A stretch of DNA of 9,456 nucleotides from Acidobacteriaceae bacterium (lineage in GTDB: Bacteria; Acidobacteriota; Terriglobia; Terriglobales; Acidobacteriaceae): NCBI GenBank assembly GCA_003140655.1, contig PLKR01000636.1, forward strand, positions 1 through 9,456, given 5' to 3'. Under the pieces are notes generated by a model, which had not been told where the DNA came from, did no database searches, and was given only the letters and a program-made list of their open reading frames with translations. Made by a program: the position numbers and the translations under genes. Position 1 is the first letter of the stretch. Each line of letters begins with the position of its first letter. Positions 1 through 8,210 of the stretch are shown here, piece by piece.

Positions 1-2309
1 CCGGCGCTGCCGTGGGCACGATCGCATACATGTCGCCGGAACAAGTCCGCGCCAAGGAACTGGACGCTCGAACCGACCTGTTCTCTTTTGGAGTAGTGCT
101 TTATGAGATGGCAACGGGCGTGTTGCCATTCCAAGGTGAAAGCACAGGAGTGATTTTCGAGGCCATCCTAAACCGGGCACCTCTTCCTCCCGTGCGCCTG
201 AGTTCCAACGTGACACCGGAATTAGAACGGATCATTGCCAAGTGTCTGGAAAAAGACCGCAACCTGCGCTATCAGCACGCCTCGGAAATTCGCACCGACC
301 TGCAACGGATGAAGCGGGACACGGATTCGGCCGGAGTGAAAGCAAGTTCGAAGGCAGGAGTTGAAAGTGGCACCGGAAAACTCTGGAAAGTGATCGTTCC
401 CGCTGCTGTGGTTGCGCTGGCGTTGTCAGTCGGTGGTTACTTCTATTTTCACCGCACACCGAAGCTGACAGACAAGGACACGATTATCCTCGCGGACTTC
501 ACGAATACGACCGGCGATGCGGTGTTTGATGGCACGCTGCGCCAGGGCCTTGCCGTACAGCTTGAACAATCGCCGTTCCTTAGCCTTGTGTCCGAGGAGC
601 GCGTCCAGCAAGCGCTGCGCCTGATGGGCCAGTCAGCCGATGCGCGTCTTACCCTGGAGATCGCTCGGGAAGTTTGCGAGAGGACTGCCAGCGCCGCGGT
701 CCTGGATGGTTCGATCGAGAGCCTCGGGAGCCAGTACGTGTTGGGGTTGCGCGCCAAAGATTGCCGCACGGGACGTGTGCTCGCCGAAGAGCAAGTGCAA
801 GCCGCAAGAAAAGAAGATGTATTGAATGCCCTCGGGAAAATCGCGAGCAAACTCAGAACCCGGCTCGGAGAATCACTCATCACGGTTGAGAAGCACGACA
901 CTCCATTGGAGACTGCGACTACCTCGTCGCTCGAAGCGCTGAAAGCTTACAGCACTGGGATGCGGGTTTCGTTTTCAACGGGATTTCCTGATGCCTTGCC
1001 CCTGTTCAAGCGCGCCGTCGAAATCGACCCTCAATTTGCGATGGCTTATGCTTCCATGGGCTTGATGTACAGCAATATAGGAGAGTCGGTGCTGGCGGCC
1101 GAGAGCACACGGAAGGCGTATCAGTTGCGAGATCGCGCCAGTGACCGAGAGAGGTTCTTCATCACGACCCTCTACGATCGGCAGGTCACGGGAAATCTCG
1201 AAAAGGAACAACAGACGCTGCGGTTGTGGGGGCAGACGTATCCGCGCGATCGCGATGCCCACGGATTGCTTGCAGGTCTTGCGTCGGTAGGCTCCGGCCA
1301 CTACGAAAGGGCGATCGAAGAAGCCACTATCGCGCTCGGGATCGATCCGGATTTCGGTCCCGGGTACATCAGTATTGCCTACTCCCATTTTTCTCTGAAC
1401 CACATGGCAGAAGCTGAGAAAACGATCCGGACAGCCTCCGAGCGCAAACGCGAAATACCGGATCTTTTGTTGCTTGATTTTTATGTCGCGTTCGTCAATG
1501 GGGACAAGGCCGGGATGGATCGAACCGCAGCTCAGGCCAGAGGCAAGCCGGGAGTGGAAGACTGGATGCTCCATTCGCAGTCCGAGGTTGAGGCTCGCTC
1601 GGGCCGGTTGCAAACGGCCAGGTCGATGTCACGCCGCGCTCAGGACATGGCTCGGCAAGCTGGTCAAAGGGAAAGCGCCGCCAGCTATGAAGCCGGAGAG
1701 GCTGTGTGGGAAGCGTTGTTCGGGAATGCAGCCCCGGCAAGGCACAGCGCGACCGCGGCACTGGAGCTTTCTAATGGCCGGGATGTGGAGTACGCCGCCG
1801 CCTTCGCGTTGGCCATGGAGGGCGATTTGCCCCGCTCGCAATCTCTTGCGGCCGATCTCGGGCAGCGCTTCCCGGAGGACACTTCCGTCCAGTTCAACTA
1901 TTTGCCGGCATTGGGCGCGCTGTTCGCGTTGAACCACCATGAGCATGGCAAGGCGATCGAACTTCTACAAGTTGCCGTTCCTTATGAGTTGAACATCCCG
2001 TCAGTCGATTTCAATGAGTTCTTCGGCGGCCTCTATCCGGTCTACGTCCGCGGCGAAGCCTACTTGGGCGCCGGGAAAGGTGCGGAAGCCGCCGCTGAGT
2101 TTCAGAAAGTTTTAGATCACCCGGGCGTCGTTTTCGCCGATCCTATCGGTGCGCTGGCGCACTTGCAATTGGGCAGGGCGTATGCGCTGTCGGGAGACAA
2201 GACCAGAGCGAAAGCCGCCTACCAGGATTTCCTCACCCTCTGGAAAGACGCCGACCCGGACATCCCCATCCTGAAAGAAGCCAAAGCGGAGTACGCGAAG
2301 TTGCAGTAG
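1..2309 (+). CDS. Ser/Thr protein kinase with TM segment, TolB-like region and TPR repeats (5'-truncated by window)
   Basis: This is the C-terminal part of a membrane-bound Hanks-type kinase. The first complete codon is at 3, the frame is open to the left edge, and the true start lies outside. Numbering from the GTG at 12, residues 2-10 are the end of the activation segment (GTIAYMSPE), residues 22-36 are subdomain IX (DLFSFGVVLYEM), and residues 64-100 are the C-lobe end with the conserved Arg86. A basic linker leads to one membrane span at about 124-146. The presumed periplasmic part starts with a TolB/FlgO-like region at about 155-290 (ILADFTNTTGD...), followed by TPR-like helical pairs at about 307-375, 430-475 and 680-745. 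The family phosphorylates proteins on Ser/Thr in the cytoplasm. The outer part probably senses or binds protein partners (inference). The gene ends with TAG at 2307-2309 and is convergent with the pump operon. The lysine, HRD and DFG motifs are not in view, so activity cannot be judged. Confidence 0.93.
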   Translation, partial: GAAVGTIAYMSPEQVRAKELDARTDLFSFGVVLYEMATGVLPFQGESTGVIFEAILNRAPLPPVRLSSNVTPELERIIAKCLEKDRNLRYQHASEIRTDLQRMKRDTDSAGVKASSKAGVESGTGKLWKVIVPAAVVALALSVGGYFYFHRTPKLTDKDTIILADFTNTTGDAVFDGTLRQGLAVQLEQSPFLSLVSEERVQQALRLMGQSADARLTLEIAREVCERTASAAVLDGSIESLGSQYVLGLRAKDCRTGRVLAEEQVQAARKEDVLNALGKIASKLRTRLGESLITVEKHDTPLETATTSSLEALKAYSTGMRVSFSTGFPDALPLFKRAVEIDPQFAMAYASMGLMYSNIGESVLAAESTRKAYQLRDRASDRERFFITTLYDRQVTGNLEKEQQTLRLWGQTYPRDRDAHGLLAGLASVGSGHYERAIEEATIALGIDPDFGPGYISIAYSHFSLNHMAEAEKTIRTASERKREIPDLLLLDFYVAFVNGDKAGMDRTAAQARGKPGVEDWMLHSQSEVEARSGRLQTARSMSRRAQDMARQAGQRESAASYEAGEAVWEALFGNAAPARHSATAALELSNGRDVEYAAAFALAMEGDLPRSQSLAADLGQRFPEDTSVQFNYLPALGALFALNHHEHGKAIELLQVAVPYELNIPSVDFNEFFGGLYPVYVRGEAYLGAGKGAEAAAEFQKVLDHPGVVFADPIGALAHLQLGRAYALSGDKTRAKAAYQDFLTLWKDADPDIPILKEAKAEYAKLQ

Positions 2310-2387
2310 CTCGCCGAGTGAAACACGCCGACGTAGGCGCTGTGCAATGAATCTGGCTGCCCCTACGGACCACACGTCAGCGACGGA

Positions 2388-2745
2388 TTGGGTACCACTC
2401 GATGCTTCCCGTGCAGACTGGTTCTAGGGCAATCCAGTCGCCCAGGAGGAAGCGTGGTGTTCGATTTCCGCTTGGGTCGCGGACGCGATGGGCCGATGCG
2501 CTTCCTGGGAGAGTTCGAAGGCATTCTCCAAACCGACGGCTATGCAGCATATGACCAAATCGGTGGGCCGAGAATGGTACATGCCGCTTGTTGGTCTCAT
2601 GCAAGAAGACAGTTTTTCGAAGCAGTGCAACTAAATCCCCGAGATCCGGTTGCAACCCCAATCGTGGCTCAGATGGATTGAACTGTTTGCCGTCGATGCA
2701 GAAGCTCGCCGCAAAACGTCTCTTGCTTCTCCTGTAGATGAACTG
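2388..2745 (+). pseudogene. IS66-family transposase fragment (TnpC DDE domain), frameshifted
   Basis: The translation from about 2424 to 2678 matches the middle of the IS66 transposase as I know it. RPGGSVVFDFRLGRGRDGP is followed by LQTDGYAAYD, which carries the second acidic residue of the DDE triad, and then HAACWSHARRQFFEA, the Cys/His-rich signature. The frame ends in TGA at 2679-2681. The next frame resumes at 2680 with ELFAVDAEARRK, the expected continuation, so one extra T at 2678/2679 caused the break. Similarity fades near 2745, next to the pump gene stop codon. An in-frame Trp-to-Gly type change and loss of similarity before 2424 show decay on the left too. About 105 of the usual roughly 500 residues remain. 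There is no first Asp, no catalytic Glu, no accessory tnpA/tnpB and no terminal inverted repeats that I can see. It cannot be active. Confidence 0.85.
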
Positions 2746-2747
2746 CT

Positions 2748-5700
2748 TCAATCCACATGCTCCCCTTCCGCCATAAAGCTCTGCTCCGGGGGAGGCAGCC
2801 GGTCTCCCGGCCGCGCCCAGAACACATACAACGTCGGCCAGAGGATCACGCTTACCAGTAACTCCACGATCAGCCCGCCCACAATCACAATAGCAAAAGG
2901 CCGCTGCGAGTCTGATCCAATATCATGCGACATCGCCGCCGGCAGCAGCCCGAGCGTCGCCACAATCATAGTCATCATGATGGGACGCAGCCGGAGCGCC
3001 GCGCCTTCCTTGGCCGCCTCACGGACGGGCAGCCCTCGCGCGCGAAGCTGATTGATGTATTCGACCATGATCACGCCAATCTCCACCGAAACTCCGATCA
3101 GCGCCAGAAATCCCAGGCCTGACGACACGCTGAAATGCGTCCCCGTCAGCAGCAGGCTGAGAAATCCGCCCAGCGGCGAAAGCGCGACCACGGCCAGAAT
3201 CAGAAAAACCCACTTCCACGAGCCAAACGCCGAATAAAGGATGAACGCCATCAGCAGCAGCGTGATTGGCACAATAAATGCCAGCCGCCGGTTGGCTCGT
3301 TGCTGGCTTTCATATTCGCCGGTCCAGTCCAGGTGATAGCCCTCGGGAAACTGCACCTTCTGCCCGACTTCTTCAATCGCCTGCCGCACCGTGCTGCCCA
3401 AGTCGCGCCCGCGCACGCTGTACTTGATGGCGATGTAACGCGAGTTGCCCTCGCGATAAATCGTCGACGCGCCGTCGTCGAGCGTGATCTGGCTGACCTG
3501 GCTGAGCGACACGCGCTCACCCGAAGGCGCAAGAATGCGAATTTTGCCGATGTCTTCTACCGTTCTGCGGAATTGCGGCTGGTAGCGCACAGTCAAGTCG
3601 TACCTTTGTTCACCGATCAGAATCTGGCTCACGGCCTTGCCGCCCACCGCGCCTTCCACCGTATCCTGAATGTCGCTTACGTTGATGCCGAAACGATCCG
3701 CAGCCGCACGATCCACCACCAGATTCACGTTGGGCTGCCCGCGCACCTGAAACGTGCCGAGGTCGGTCACGCCAGGAATCTGGCTCATCACGGTTTGCAT
3801 CTCTTCGGCTTTTTGCTCCAGCGTCTTGAGGTCACGGCCAAAGAGCTTCACCGCCAATTCGCCTTTCACTCCGCTGACTGCTTCCTCCACGTTGTCGGAA
3901 ATCGGCTGGGAAAAATTCCAGTCCACGCCGGGAAACTTGTTGAGCGCTTCATCCATCGCCGCGATCAGTTCATCCTTCGTGTGATATTCCTTCCTCCACC
4001 TCTCCCGCGGCAGGAGATCGACGAAGAACTCCGTGTTATAGAAGCCGCTGGCATCGCTACCGTCATCTGGACGCCCCACCTGGCTCACCACCTGCGTGAC
4101 TTCCGGAAACCCAGCCAGCACCAGCCGCGCCTTGTTTGCTAGGTCAATGCCTGCCGAGGGCCCGGTGCTGGGCGCGAGCGTACCGCGCACCCAGATGGCT
4201 CCTTCATCCAGATGCGGCAAAAACTCCGACCCGATAACTCCACTGAAAACCAGCAGCAGCATCGCCGCCAGAGCCAGCAATCCCATGCCAAGAGTGAATT
4301 TGATGTGGTCGAAGCACCAGTCCAGCGAGCGCCCGTAGCTGCGGTTCAGCCATTCCAGCACCGGGTTCCGCCATTCCTTAATTTCGCTGCTGAACAGCAT
4401 GCTGCACAGCACCGGCGCGATGAACAGAGCGAACACCAGCGCCCCCAGCAAAGCAAATGCCACTGTCCAGGCCATCGGGCTGAACAGCCGCCCCTCAACC
4501 CGCTGCAGCGTAAAGATGGGCAAGTACGAAACAATGATGATGATGCGCGCGAAGAACACCGGCTTCTGCACTTCGTGCGCCGCCATCGCGATGACCTCCA
4601 TGAACGACTTCTTCCTGTCGCCGAATGAAGTGTGGCGCAGGATGTTCTCCACCATCACCACCGACCCGTCCACTACCATGCCGAAGTCGAGCGCCCCTAG
4701 CGACAGCAGGTTCGCCGGAATCTGTCGCAGGTCCAGCAGGATCGCAGCGAACAGCAGTGAGAAGGGAATCGTGATAGCCACAATCAGCGCGCTTCGTACG
4801 TTCCCCAGGAACAAAAACAGAATCAGCGTGACCAGCAATACTCCGTCGGTCAAATTACGCAGCACCGTGTGCGTGGTGTGTTTCATCAGCTCGCTGCGGT
4901 CAAGATGCGGAACAAACTTTACCCCCACAGGCAGCAATCCGTGGTGTCCACCGGTTCCGTTCAATTCGTCAATCTTCTTGTGCAGCGCGTCCAGCGTAGT
5001 TTCCGCCACCGCGCCCTTGCGCAACAGCACGATGCCTTCCACCACGTCATCCGAGTCGATGATCGTTCCATCTTCTTTGTGAATGACTTTGCCCAGTTGT
5101 CCCAGTCGGACTTTCGGGGCCTGCACAACTCGTCCCACGTCCCGCACCCGCACCGGCGTTCCGTTCTGCACCTTCACGACGGTCGCAGCGATGTCGTCGG
5201 TGGTCTCCATCAATCCCACGGCGCGCACATTCAGCGCCTGTTCGCCGCGCTCAATGAAGCCGCCCCCAGCGTTGATGTTATTGGCCGCCAGCGCCTGTTC
5301 TACCTGCGCCAGCGACAGCCCGTACGACACCAGCTTTCCTGGGTCCACCTGCACCTGGTACTCGCGCGTCGGCCCACCAAACGGATTCACAGCCACAAGG
5401 TTCGGCACCGACTTCAACTGGTTCACCACAAACCAGTCATTCAGCGTCTTAAGTTCCATCACGTCGTACTTCGGATTCGTGCTGATCAGTGTGTAGAACA
5501 TGATCTGCCCCGTCGGACTGTAGTCTGGTCCGATCCCGGGATTCACGCCCGGCGGTAGAGTCACCATCTGCAGCCGGTCGAGCACTTCCTGCCGCGCGTT
5601 GAACGTCGTGATGTCATCGTCGTAGATGATCGTGATCATAGACAGCCCTGACAACGACACCGACCGCAGGTGCGTGAGATTCGCCACGCCGTTCAACTCC

Positions 5701-5912
5701 ACTTCCAGCGGGACCGTGATCTGCTGCTCTACCTCCTCCGCCGCATGTCCCGGCCATTGCGTGATGATCTGCGCATAAGTGTCGGCCACGTCGGGATAGG
5801 CTTCAATCGGCAGGTTATGAAACGAAATGATGCCCCACACGAACAGCACCAGCGCTCCGCCCAGAACCATCAGGCGGTTGCGCAGCGCGAAATCGATCAT
5901 GACGCGGATCAT
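2748..5912 (-). CDS. czcA: Heavy-metal efflux RND permease (CzcA/CusA type)
   Basis: This is the inner-membrane proton-driven pump of a tripartite metal exporter. Its 1054 residues match the family length (about 1040-1070), so it looks complete. It has an N-terminal span at about 12-30 and a first porter half that opens with LPIEAYPDVADTYAQI. Spans 2-6 lie at about 350-506, span 7 at about 539-559, and the last five at about 875-1033. The fourth span carries DFGMVVDGSVVMVE, with D409, D415 and E422 spaced exactly like the CzcA proton-relay acids D402, D408 and E415. This puts it in the heavy-metal (HME) branch rather than the drug branch. LQRVEGRLFSPMAWTVAFA at about 469-487 is another family signature. 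By remembered alignment, the methionines that bind Cu/Ag in CusA are replaced by R, N and E, so a divalent cation such as Zn, Co, Ni or Cd is more likely than Cu/Ag; the true substrate is unknown. The start ATG directly follows the adaptor stop. The symbol names the family, not a proven substrate. Confidence 0.95.
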   Translation of the reverse strand: MIRVMIDFALRNRLMVLGGALVLFVWGIISFHNLPIEAYPDVADTYAQIITQWPGHAAEEVEQQITVPLEVELNGVANLTHLRSVSLSGLSMITIIYDDDITTFNARQEVLDRLQMVTLPPGVNPGIGPDYSPTGQIMFYTLISTNPKYDVMELKTLNDWFVVNQLKSVPNLVAVNPFGGPTREYQVQVDPGKLVSYGLSLAQVEQALAANNINAGGGFIERGEQALNVRAVGLMETTDDIAATVVKVQNGTPVRVRDVGRVVQAPKVRLGQLGKVIHKEDGTIIDSDDVVEGIVLLRKGAVAETTLDALHKKIDELNGTGGHHGLLPVGVKFVPHLDRSELMKHTTHTVLRNLTDGVLLVTLILFLFLGNVRSALIVAITIPFSLLFAAILLDLRQIPANLLSLGALDFGMVVDGSVVMVENILRHTSFGDRKKSFMEVIAMAAHEVQKPVFFARIIIIVSYLPIFTLQRVEGRLFSPMAWTVAFALLGALVFALFIAPVLCSMLFSSEIKEWRNPVLEWLNRSYGRSLDWCFDHIKFTLGMGLLALAAMLLLVFSGVIGSEFLPHLDEGAIWVRGTLAPSTGPSAGIDLANKARLVLAGFPEVTQVVSQVGRPDDGSDASGFYNTEFFVDLLPRERWRKEYHTKDELIAAMDEALNKFPGVDWNFSQPISDNVEEAVSGVKGELAVKLFGRDLKTLEQKAEEMQTVMSQIPGVTDLGTFQVRGQPNVNLVVDRAAADRFGINVSDIQDTVEGAVGGKAVSQILIGEQRYDLTVRYQPQFRRTVEDIGKIRILAPSGERVSLSQVSQITLDDGASTIYREGNSRYIAIKYSVRGRDLGSTVRQAIEEVGQKVQFPEGYHLDWTGEYESQQRANRRLAFIVPITLLLMAFILYSAFGSWKWVFLILAVVALSPLGGFLSLLLTGTHFSVSSGLGFLALIGVSVEIGVIMVEYINQLRARGLPVREAAKEGAALRLRPIMMTMIVATLGLLPAAMSHDIGSDSQRPFAIVIVGGLIVELLVSVILWPTLYVFWARPGDRLPPPEQSFMAEGEHVD

Positions 5913-7166
5913 TTATTTCTTCTCCGCTACTTCGCTCGAGAACTCCAGCGCGTTCTCCACGACTTCATCGCCCGGCTTCACGCCCTCGCGGATCTCCTGC
6001 ATGCCATCCGGAGCCAGCCCGTCCGCCCGCACTACCACCCGCCGAAACTTCATGCCTCCTTCCCTGCGGAATACCCAGTCTTTATCGTGCAAACGCATGA
6101 TCGCGGTTGCCGGTACCACCACACGATTCGTCTTCTTCCGCGACCGGAACTTCGCCACCGCAAACATTCCCGGACGCAGAGTCCCGTCCTCGTTCGCCAG
6201 CACAATCCTCACTTTCGCCGAACGAGTGTTCGGGTCGAGCACCCGCGAAATGTCCGCAACTGTTCCGTGAAACATGCGATCCTCAAAAGCGTTGAGCCGG
6301 ATTTCCGCCACATCGCCCAGATGCATGTCGCCCAGGTCATTCTCAAACACGTCGCACACTACCCACACTTGGCTTAGATCAGCGATTGTAAAAAGATTCG
6401 GCGTATTGTCCAAGCTCTTCACGCCCTCAAATCCGGCGACGTTCTGCTCTACAATCGTTCCCGCTACCGGCGCGCGCAGATCAATCAGCGGGCTCGGATG
6501 CGCCGGATCGGCGCCCAACACCCGCACGTGCTGGTCCGTGGTCGACACATCGACCTTCGCTTTGTCTTCTACATCCTTCGCGGTTTCCAAGTCCTTCGCC
6601 GCAATCGCGCCGCGGTCGTAGAGCATCTGCGAGCGATCAAGCGCCTTGCGCGAAAGCACCTCATCGGCCACCGCCTTCTGATGGTCCGACATCGCCGCCG
6701 CCAGATCTGGACTCGAAATCACCAGCAGCGTCTGCCCCTTCTTTACCGAATCGCCAAGTTTCACCTTCAGATCGACGACTCGTCCTCCGCCCAGCGACGT
6801 CACGTGGATCGTCCGGGTGACATCCGGAGTCACCGTCCCGTTCGCCGTCAGCTCGGTCGACAGCGCTCGCGTTTCGGCCCTCGCCGTCTTAAACAATTCC
6901 GGATGCTCCATCGAAAAAACATCGGGATCAACTGTCACCGGAGCCTTGCTCGCAGCCGCCGGAGTTTCCTTCGAACAACCCAGCCCAGCCATCAGAGACG
7001 CCAGAAGAACTACAAGGGGAGGCCAGGCTGCACGTCGCCATACCCCCTTCGTCCGCGATCGGCGCGGCACGGAATAGGAAAAGGCAGAATCCGCGCCGCA
7101 GGAACGTCCGAACTTACCTTCTCGACATGCCTCTGAAATCAAAAACTTACAAGCGTCCATGTTCAT
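5913..7166 (-). CDS. czcB: RND efflux periplasmic adaptor subunit (CzcB/CusB type)
   Basis: This membrane fusion protein links the RND permease to an outer-membrane channel. A hydrophobic segment at about residues 48-63 ends in AGLGCSK, so Cys64 may be lipidated, although the lipobox is imperfect (Gly at -3). The first lipoyl half (IHVTSLGGGRVVDLKVKLGD...GQTLL) is at about 119-150, the helical hairpin at about 154-217, and the second lipoyl half (LRAPVAGTIVEQNV) at about 230-245. The beta-barrel has VWVVCDVFENDLG and DPNTRSAKVRI at about 267-320, followed by a membrane-proximal domain. The 417 residues are usual for the family. ATG 7166 has GAGG seven bases upstream. It implies about 45 residues before the hydrophobic segment, including Cys6, Cys14 and Cys23, which is odd. 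An ATG at 7160 and a GTG at 7070 are alternatives; the GTG gives a normal-length signal peptide but has no clear ribosome binding site. It is translated immediately before czcA, and no metal regulator gene is adjacent. Confidence 0.93.
   Translation of the reverse strand: MNMDACKFLISEACREGKFGRSCGADSAFSYSVPRRSRTKGVWRRAAWPPLVVLLASLMAGLGCSKETPAAASKAPVTVDPDVFSMEHPELFKTARAETRALSTELTANGTVTPDVTRTIHVTSLGGGRVVDLKVKLGDSVKKGQTLLVISSPDLAAAMSDHQKAVADEVLSRKALDRSQMLYDRGAIAAKDLETAKDVEDKAKVDVSTTDQHVRVLGADPAHPSPLIDLRAPVAGTIVEQNVAGFEGVKSLDNTPNLFTIADLSQVWVVCDVFENDLGDMHLGDVAEIRLNAFEDRMFHGTVADISRVLDPNTRSAKVRIVLANEDGTLRPGMFAVAKFRSRKKTNRVVVPATAIMRLHDKDWVFRREGGMKFRRVVVRADGLAPDGMQEIREGVKPGDEVVENALEFSSEVAEKK
5922..5925 (-). 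promoter_or_regulatory. Ribosome binding site of czcA inside the end of czcB
   Basis: GGAG lies nine bases before the czcA ATG, within the last codons of czcB. The czcB TAA and the czcA ATG are directly adjacent (TAAATG). This supports the chosen czcA start and suggests translational coupling of adaptor and permease. Confidence 0.6.
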
Positions 7167-7989
7167 TGACTAACCTCACTCTCCAGTAACAATCCTTCCG
7201 CCGGATCTTCCAATATCCCGAGTCGCAGCGCAGCAATAACCTGGCGGAGAACTCCATGCGGCCGGTCAAAATCGGACAAAAAATTGGATACGCGTGGGAA
7301 GCGCGCAGGCGGGGCAGAAGATCGCAGCGATTCTTTCGATGGTAGAAAGCTGCCGCGATTAAAACTTTCAGTATACGCAACTATTTGGCCGTGCGGTTTT
7401 CCCGGACTCGCTGATCGCCCGATCCAGCGCCTACCAGACCTTACTCCCGCAGCCCTGGGTCGTCCAGTATCTGCAGACTGAAACGACGGGGTGGCACAAG
7501 GGACTCGACCTTCGCCTGTTCAGTGTCGCGCCACGTTGTAGTGAAGTAACTCGAACTGCTGAACACCTGGATTGAGAGCTCCCCGGTCGCTTCATAATGG
7601 CTCATAAAGCGCTGGCGACCTGTGGCGTCTGGCGTTGCTGTAGGGTCGGGCTCCAGTATGACTCGAACTTTAGTGCCCTGATCCAGGCGTCCGGATCTTA
7701 GTTCGGGTTTTGGTCGAACATGATCTGAGTGAGAGGTCGGAAGATTGGCGGGTTTCGATCTCGCCAAGAAAACAGTTGGAACGAAGATCCGGGACCGAAT
7801 CGGTTTGAGCGGCCGCAAATCTTGGTGGAAGTGAGGGAGAGCAACGCGTTCCCATATCGAACGGGTTGCCCTTGCCAATGGTCATGGGAGGTGTCGCTCC
7901 TAGCGGGTTGCGAATTTCCATGCCACAACGACGACGAAAATGATTAACCCGGCCAAATACGCCCATCCTCGCCCTTTTTGAAGTTTTTC
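7167..7989. other. Stretch without a supportable gene upstream of the pump operon
   Basis: About 820 bases precede the divergent side of czcB. The promoter of the czcBA operon must lie in its left part, but I could not place it. Reading frames exist on the minus strand at 7878-7441 (TTG start, 145 codons, tail rich in polar residues around VRVILEPDPTATPD), 7966-7670 and 7380-7147. The first two overlap each other and the third overlaps czcB. None has a recognisable motif or a good ribosome binding site. The 7878-7441 frame could be a decayed gene remnant. No outer-membrane factor gene, RNA gene or mobile element was recognised here. Confidence 0.5.
7174..7177 (-). promoter_or_regulatory. Ribosome binding site of czcB
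   Basis: GAGG lies seven bases before the ATG at 7166, with a further GGAG some bases upstream. It is the best reason to keep the upstream start despite the long stretch before the signal-like segment. For the second ATG (7160) the spacing would be 13, which is less good. I see no convincing -35/-10 pair for the operon. Confidence 0.5.
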
Positions 7990-8022
7990 ATGGTCTATCA
8001 TGAAGTACCTCGCCTAGACCAT
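7990..8022. repeat. Spaced inverted repeat, 8-bp arms
   Basis: ATGGTCTA at 7990-7997 and TAGACCAT at 8015-8022 are perfect inverted copies separated by 17 bases. Neither strand has a T-run after the arms, so it is not an intrinsic terminator. It could be a protein-binding site or chance. Confidence 0.35.
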
Positions 8023-8058
8023 AATGCCACGGATCACGGGCGACGGGAAGTCCTGTGG

Positions 8059-8087
8059 AAAAGACAAAGACCCACTACCCGTGGGTC
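8059..8087 (-). terminator. Rho-independent terminator-like hairpin, minus strand
   Basis: A 7-bp perfect stem (GACCCAC at 8069-8075 with GTGGGTC at 8081-8087) closes a 5-base loop. Read on the minus strand it is followed by TTTGTCTTTT, a T-rich tract. It would end leftward transcripts from the 8100-8400 region, where no intact gene is seen, so it may have served a gene now lost. The right arm overlaps the first copy of the direct repeat. Confidence 0.4.
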
Positions 8088-8119
8088 GGATTTGTTGGAG
8101 TAGTTGCTTGTTCGTTGTT
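8083..8119 (+). repeat. Direct repeat, copy 1 (37 bp)
   Basis: The 37 bases starting GGGTCGGATTTGTTGG recur at 8211-8247 with one difference (T here, A there, at the 29th base), 128 bases apart. Similarity stops sharply on both sides. On the minus strand this copy reads NNEQATTPTNPT and then meets a stop codon inside the hairpin. Confidence 0.85.
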
Positions 8120-8210
8120 AAAATGGGCATACTTCTCGCGTCCGGGATGCGAAAGTGCAGACGAGCCTGGCGCCACAGAGTCACATTTCTTCACAGTTCA
8201 CTCTCCTCCT

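Noticed and set aside
2310..2345. Terminator for the kinase gene
   Set aside because: Only a 4-bp stem (CGCC/GGCG) without a T-run is visible after the stop codon.
3135..4142. 335-codon plus-strand open frame rich in His, Arg and Gln
   Set aside because: It lies wholly antisense to the well-supported RND permease gene, has no recognisable domain and its composition is that of a reverse-strand shadow in GC-rich DNA.
4869..6377. Long plus-strand open frames (for example 4869-5558 and 5670-6377)
   Set aside because: Antisense to czcA and czcB, with low-complexity His/Arg-rich translations and no family signature.
7190..7290. Sigma-70 promoter for the czcBA operon
   Set aside because: A TTGACC is present on the minus strand but no acceptable -10 lies at 16-18 bases from it.
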